From NCBI GenBank assembly GCA_905221605.1, contig CAJNDS010002046.1, positions 363,501 to 427,500 on the forward strand: DNA of 64,000 bases, in the 5' to 3' direction. Each line of letters opens with the position of its first letter. The first letter of the stretch is position 1. Below are positions 61,801-64,000 of the stretch, piece by piece. Position numbers and translations under genes: made by a program. The notes under the pieces were generated by a model, which worked only from the letters and a program-made list of their open reading frames with translations, had not been told where the DNA came from and ran no database searches. This stretch comes from Symbiodinium natans. Its lineage: Eukaryota; Sar; Dinophyceae; Suessiales; Symbiodiniaceae.

Positions 61801-64000
61801 AGAGCACATGTTGGCTGGCGAAGGCCAACACACTTCAACAACCCGTCTCCTCCCCGCCCCCAGAAATCTGAGTAAGATTGAGCAAGTCAACAAGTCTAAA
61901 GCAACGACTGAAAGCACACATTTGCTGCGCCTGCTGGGATGGTCCCGAAGCCCTCGATCTGAATCGGGTCCTCTAGGCCTTTGGTTGCGGTGACATTCTG
62001 GCGCTTGAGAGTCCATTTTTTGGTGGCTCATCAAGTGCATACGAACCGTTCCCATGCTGGCATCGAGCCACCGACCAGTGAAGAGTTTCCCTATAGCCGC
62101 CCCACTGCGCATAGGGTCCGGACCCACCTTGCCGCTGTAAACCAGCTCCTGTGCGCAGGGAGTTCTTCAGCCTAGAGAGACATAAAACTATCTCGAGCTT
62201 GCAATGCCTTTCTTTGTGCGTTTAGTTTCGGGCATCGTGCGCAGTTCTTGGGGACAGCACGTTGCAGGGCAAGCAGGCGCTTGCCGTCGGCCCAAGAGGA
62301 GCATCATGAGCATCGCATGAGCCATCCGGCGGGCAAGCGCATGATGACATGGTGCCCAAATCGCGCTGGTGCTCCTGATGCTCCCCCAGGCCCTTAGCCA
62401 ATTGCCAGCAGCAAAGCGGCACAACCTGACAACATACGAAACATACGAAAAAGAAGCGAGGGCACCTTGGCCATCATTGGGTCGAAAGACTCCGGGTATT
62501 CGGCCGCCAGTGAATTCCTCGGAAATGCTGAAAAAAAGCACAGCCCGCACAGCTCAAGAGTTGAGAAGGTGGCTGGCTTCCGTGGCTTCTGTGGCTATGG
62601 CCGGTCGGTTTGTAACACTTTCTCGAACCCCTCTGAAAACGCGCTGTATGGCGCAACGACCCTGGACGTCCCTCGTCGTTTCGCCGTCAATCCAGAAGCC
62701 GTCATGAAAACGCAGCCGAACAACACACACACCCCGTCCCAAACCCCGTCCCAAACACCCCCCCCACCCCCCACCCAAAAGAAAGAAGACGCGACAAGCG
62801 ACTCTGAGCTTGCCTGACCTTGTCAACTATAGGCACAAAAGACGCAGCAGCAACAGACTTAGAACTCCCCGTGAGTCTGAGCGGCTTGAAGGTGTCGTGC
62901 CGGGCTGCTGTGAGCCCATTGCCTCCGCAGATTCAGCTGGGAGTTTTACACTTGGAGTATCCGGAACACTTTTGGAACACTTTTCAGGCTCTCAGATTCG
63001 GCGAGTTTCAGCAACTGCCGCCCTGGGTTCCGACATGTCCCCTTAACCTAAAGATCGCCAACCAGAGCTTTCAACAAACCTCAACACCATGAAGTCCCAG
63101 CTCTGGGATTCTGCCATGGGACTTCCGATGCCGCTGTTGTAGCAGTCCTCGTAGCTGGCTCCTGGCTGAAGGCTAAGTGCACGCAGTGACACCCTCACAA
63201 TTTCCCCTGCAATGGCTGTCAGAGCGGTGTCAAGAGTCAGCGCATGGGGAACGATCGGCCCTGGACTCTGCATCAGCCAGCACCCAACCCCTGTGCTTGG
63301 CGCCGGACTGCCCGAGGATGACAACGCAACGATCACGTCGCCTGCACCTCGGCTCGAGAAAAACAGGATCCGCGCACCGCTTGTAGCGTTCACGGCAGCT
63401 GCTGCAGCTCGAGCAAACAAGGCGGCACTACAGCGCAGCTGGGGCAGGCTTTGTTATCTCTGAGCCCCCGTGCGGATGTTGGCATTGTCGATGACCTCGC
63501 TTCTGGGAACCTGGCCACAGTTCTGTGCTGAGCATATCGAAACATCGAAAGAATGTCGTGGTGTCGTAATTAGCCGCTGCTCGGTCCCCGTAAAAGCCAC
63601 CGCCACTGCAGCGTGCTCTTTCTCAGGGACGCCGGAGAAAGCCCCACAGTGCACACTGCGCACAGGGCCCACCTGCGCTGCCACCGTGGAGTCCACGATG
63701 ATGGTTCGCACCTTCGCGAAGAATCGCAGGCGCAGCTATATCTGCAATGGAGTCGGGGAAATGCTCAGCACTCGGCGTGTTTTCCGGATGGAATGAAAAT
63801 GCTCTATAGTCTATAGTGTACTTTGGTGAACCTTTAATGTACTTTCTGGTTCCTTCAGAAGGATGCTTTTACAGATTCACAAAGCTTCAGCCCGAAGCAC
63901 CAGATCGCCCACATCGGCCGTCTCACCACCCGTGAGGATGATGCCGACCTCAGCGGAACACGCGAAGCGGCCATCCCTGCGGGCCATCCGGCCATCCCTG
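58892..64000 (-). CDS. purM: Phosphoribosylformylglycinamidine cyclo-ligase (AIR synthetase), 5' part beyond window
   Basis: Makes 5-aminoimidazole ribonucleotide from FGAM with ATP, a step of purine synthesis. Eighteen minus-strand exons: 63,901-63,948 (TGGETADVGDL); 63,673-63,711 (VRTIIVDSTV); 63,474-63,510 (RSEVIDNANI); 63,312-63,347 (GDVIVALSS); 63,123-63,161 (ASYEDCYNSGIG); 62,886-62,922 (NGLTAARHDTF); 62,466-62,517 (LAAEYPESFDP); 62,128-62,148 (ELVYSGK); 61,931 to about 62,027 (EDPIQIEGFGTIPA); 61,540-61,601 (KLLLSPTRTYGPIVQKIF); 61,083-61,145 (IHGMVHCSGGAQTK); 60,936-60,971 (VLHFVDAVHVIK); 60,745-60,775 (DNLMKTAPVF); 60,442-60,488 (LIQENSGTPWEEMYK); 60,275-60,316 (VFNMGHRLEFYTNQ); 59,680-59,733 (KIMDISQSFGVSAQ); 59,127-59,161 (VIGRVEALEPG); 58,892-58,943 (VTIKSEHGTFEYGS, then TGA). 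Phases join throughout except at the 61.9-62.1 kb exon. About 265 of roughly 390 residues are present. NMGHR, IGRVEA and TIKSEHGTFEY are as I recall them in Bacteroidetes-type PurM. Confidence 0.95.
61931..62027 (-). other. purM: purM exon with unresolved 5' border or one-base frame problem
   Basis: Reading back from the clear 3' end (EDPIQIEGFGTIPA, GC donor), the in-phase 5' border with AG is at 62,027, which adds 18 residues relative to relatives. If the TTTT run at 61,980-61,983 were TTT, the exon would instead start at 62,004 after CTCAAG and read RQNVTATKGLEDPIQIEG, which looks more natural. Either an unusual insertion or a homopolymer error or frameshift is present. Confidence 0.6.

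Overview
The window looks like nuclear DNA of a dinoflagellate, most likely a Symbiodiniaceae-type genome. Three observations support this. Two genes can be rebuilt from many very small exons (18-200 nt). Their introns begin with GT, GC or GA and end in AG, usually followed by G. Degenerate TTTAGGG repeats are scattered in the left part. Every gene I can support lies on the minus strand, as in the unidirectional gene blocks of these algae.

Left part (1-24,190): no gene. It holds two copies of a large segment (1-10,292 and 12,941-24,189) on either side of a 100-N scaffold gap (12,601-12,700). Each copy has a unique lead-in with an AAT microsatellite, then about 5 kb of degenerate GAGCTC-rich repeats, then 4-5 kb of AT-rich satellite built from nested inverted repeats. 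Interstitial telomere-like repeats in both orientations (about 10.43-12.5 kb) sit between the copies.

Right part (24,190-64,000): moderate-GC, gene-bearing sequence. Two genes are secure. (1) A complete cytochrome b5/acyl-CoA dehydrogenase fusion (47,771 down to 38,577). It has at least 22 recognised exons, runs from a probable start Met to a stop, and ends in a peroxisomal-type ARL tripeptide. (2) The 3' two-thirds of an AIR synthetase (purM; 18 exons, from the right edge down to 58,892), resembling the Bacteroidetes-type enzyme. Two further minus-strand genes are inferred from exon-like pieces with correct splice borders. One is a coiled-coil-rich protein (about 48.6-53.1 kb). The other is a Gly/Asp-rich protein carrying a recurring GDVGG motif (about 30.2-33.9 kb). 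The remaining DNA holds introns, minisatellites, homopolymer tracts, isolated candidate exons and one possible copia-type reverse-transcriptase relic.

The two secure genes have unrelated roles (fatty acyl-CoA oxidation and purine synthesis), so the arrangement looks like ordinary co-oriented dinoflagellate gene order rather than a functional cluster. All splice models come from reading-phase continuity and family resemblance seen by eye; no alignment or transcript data were available.
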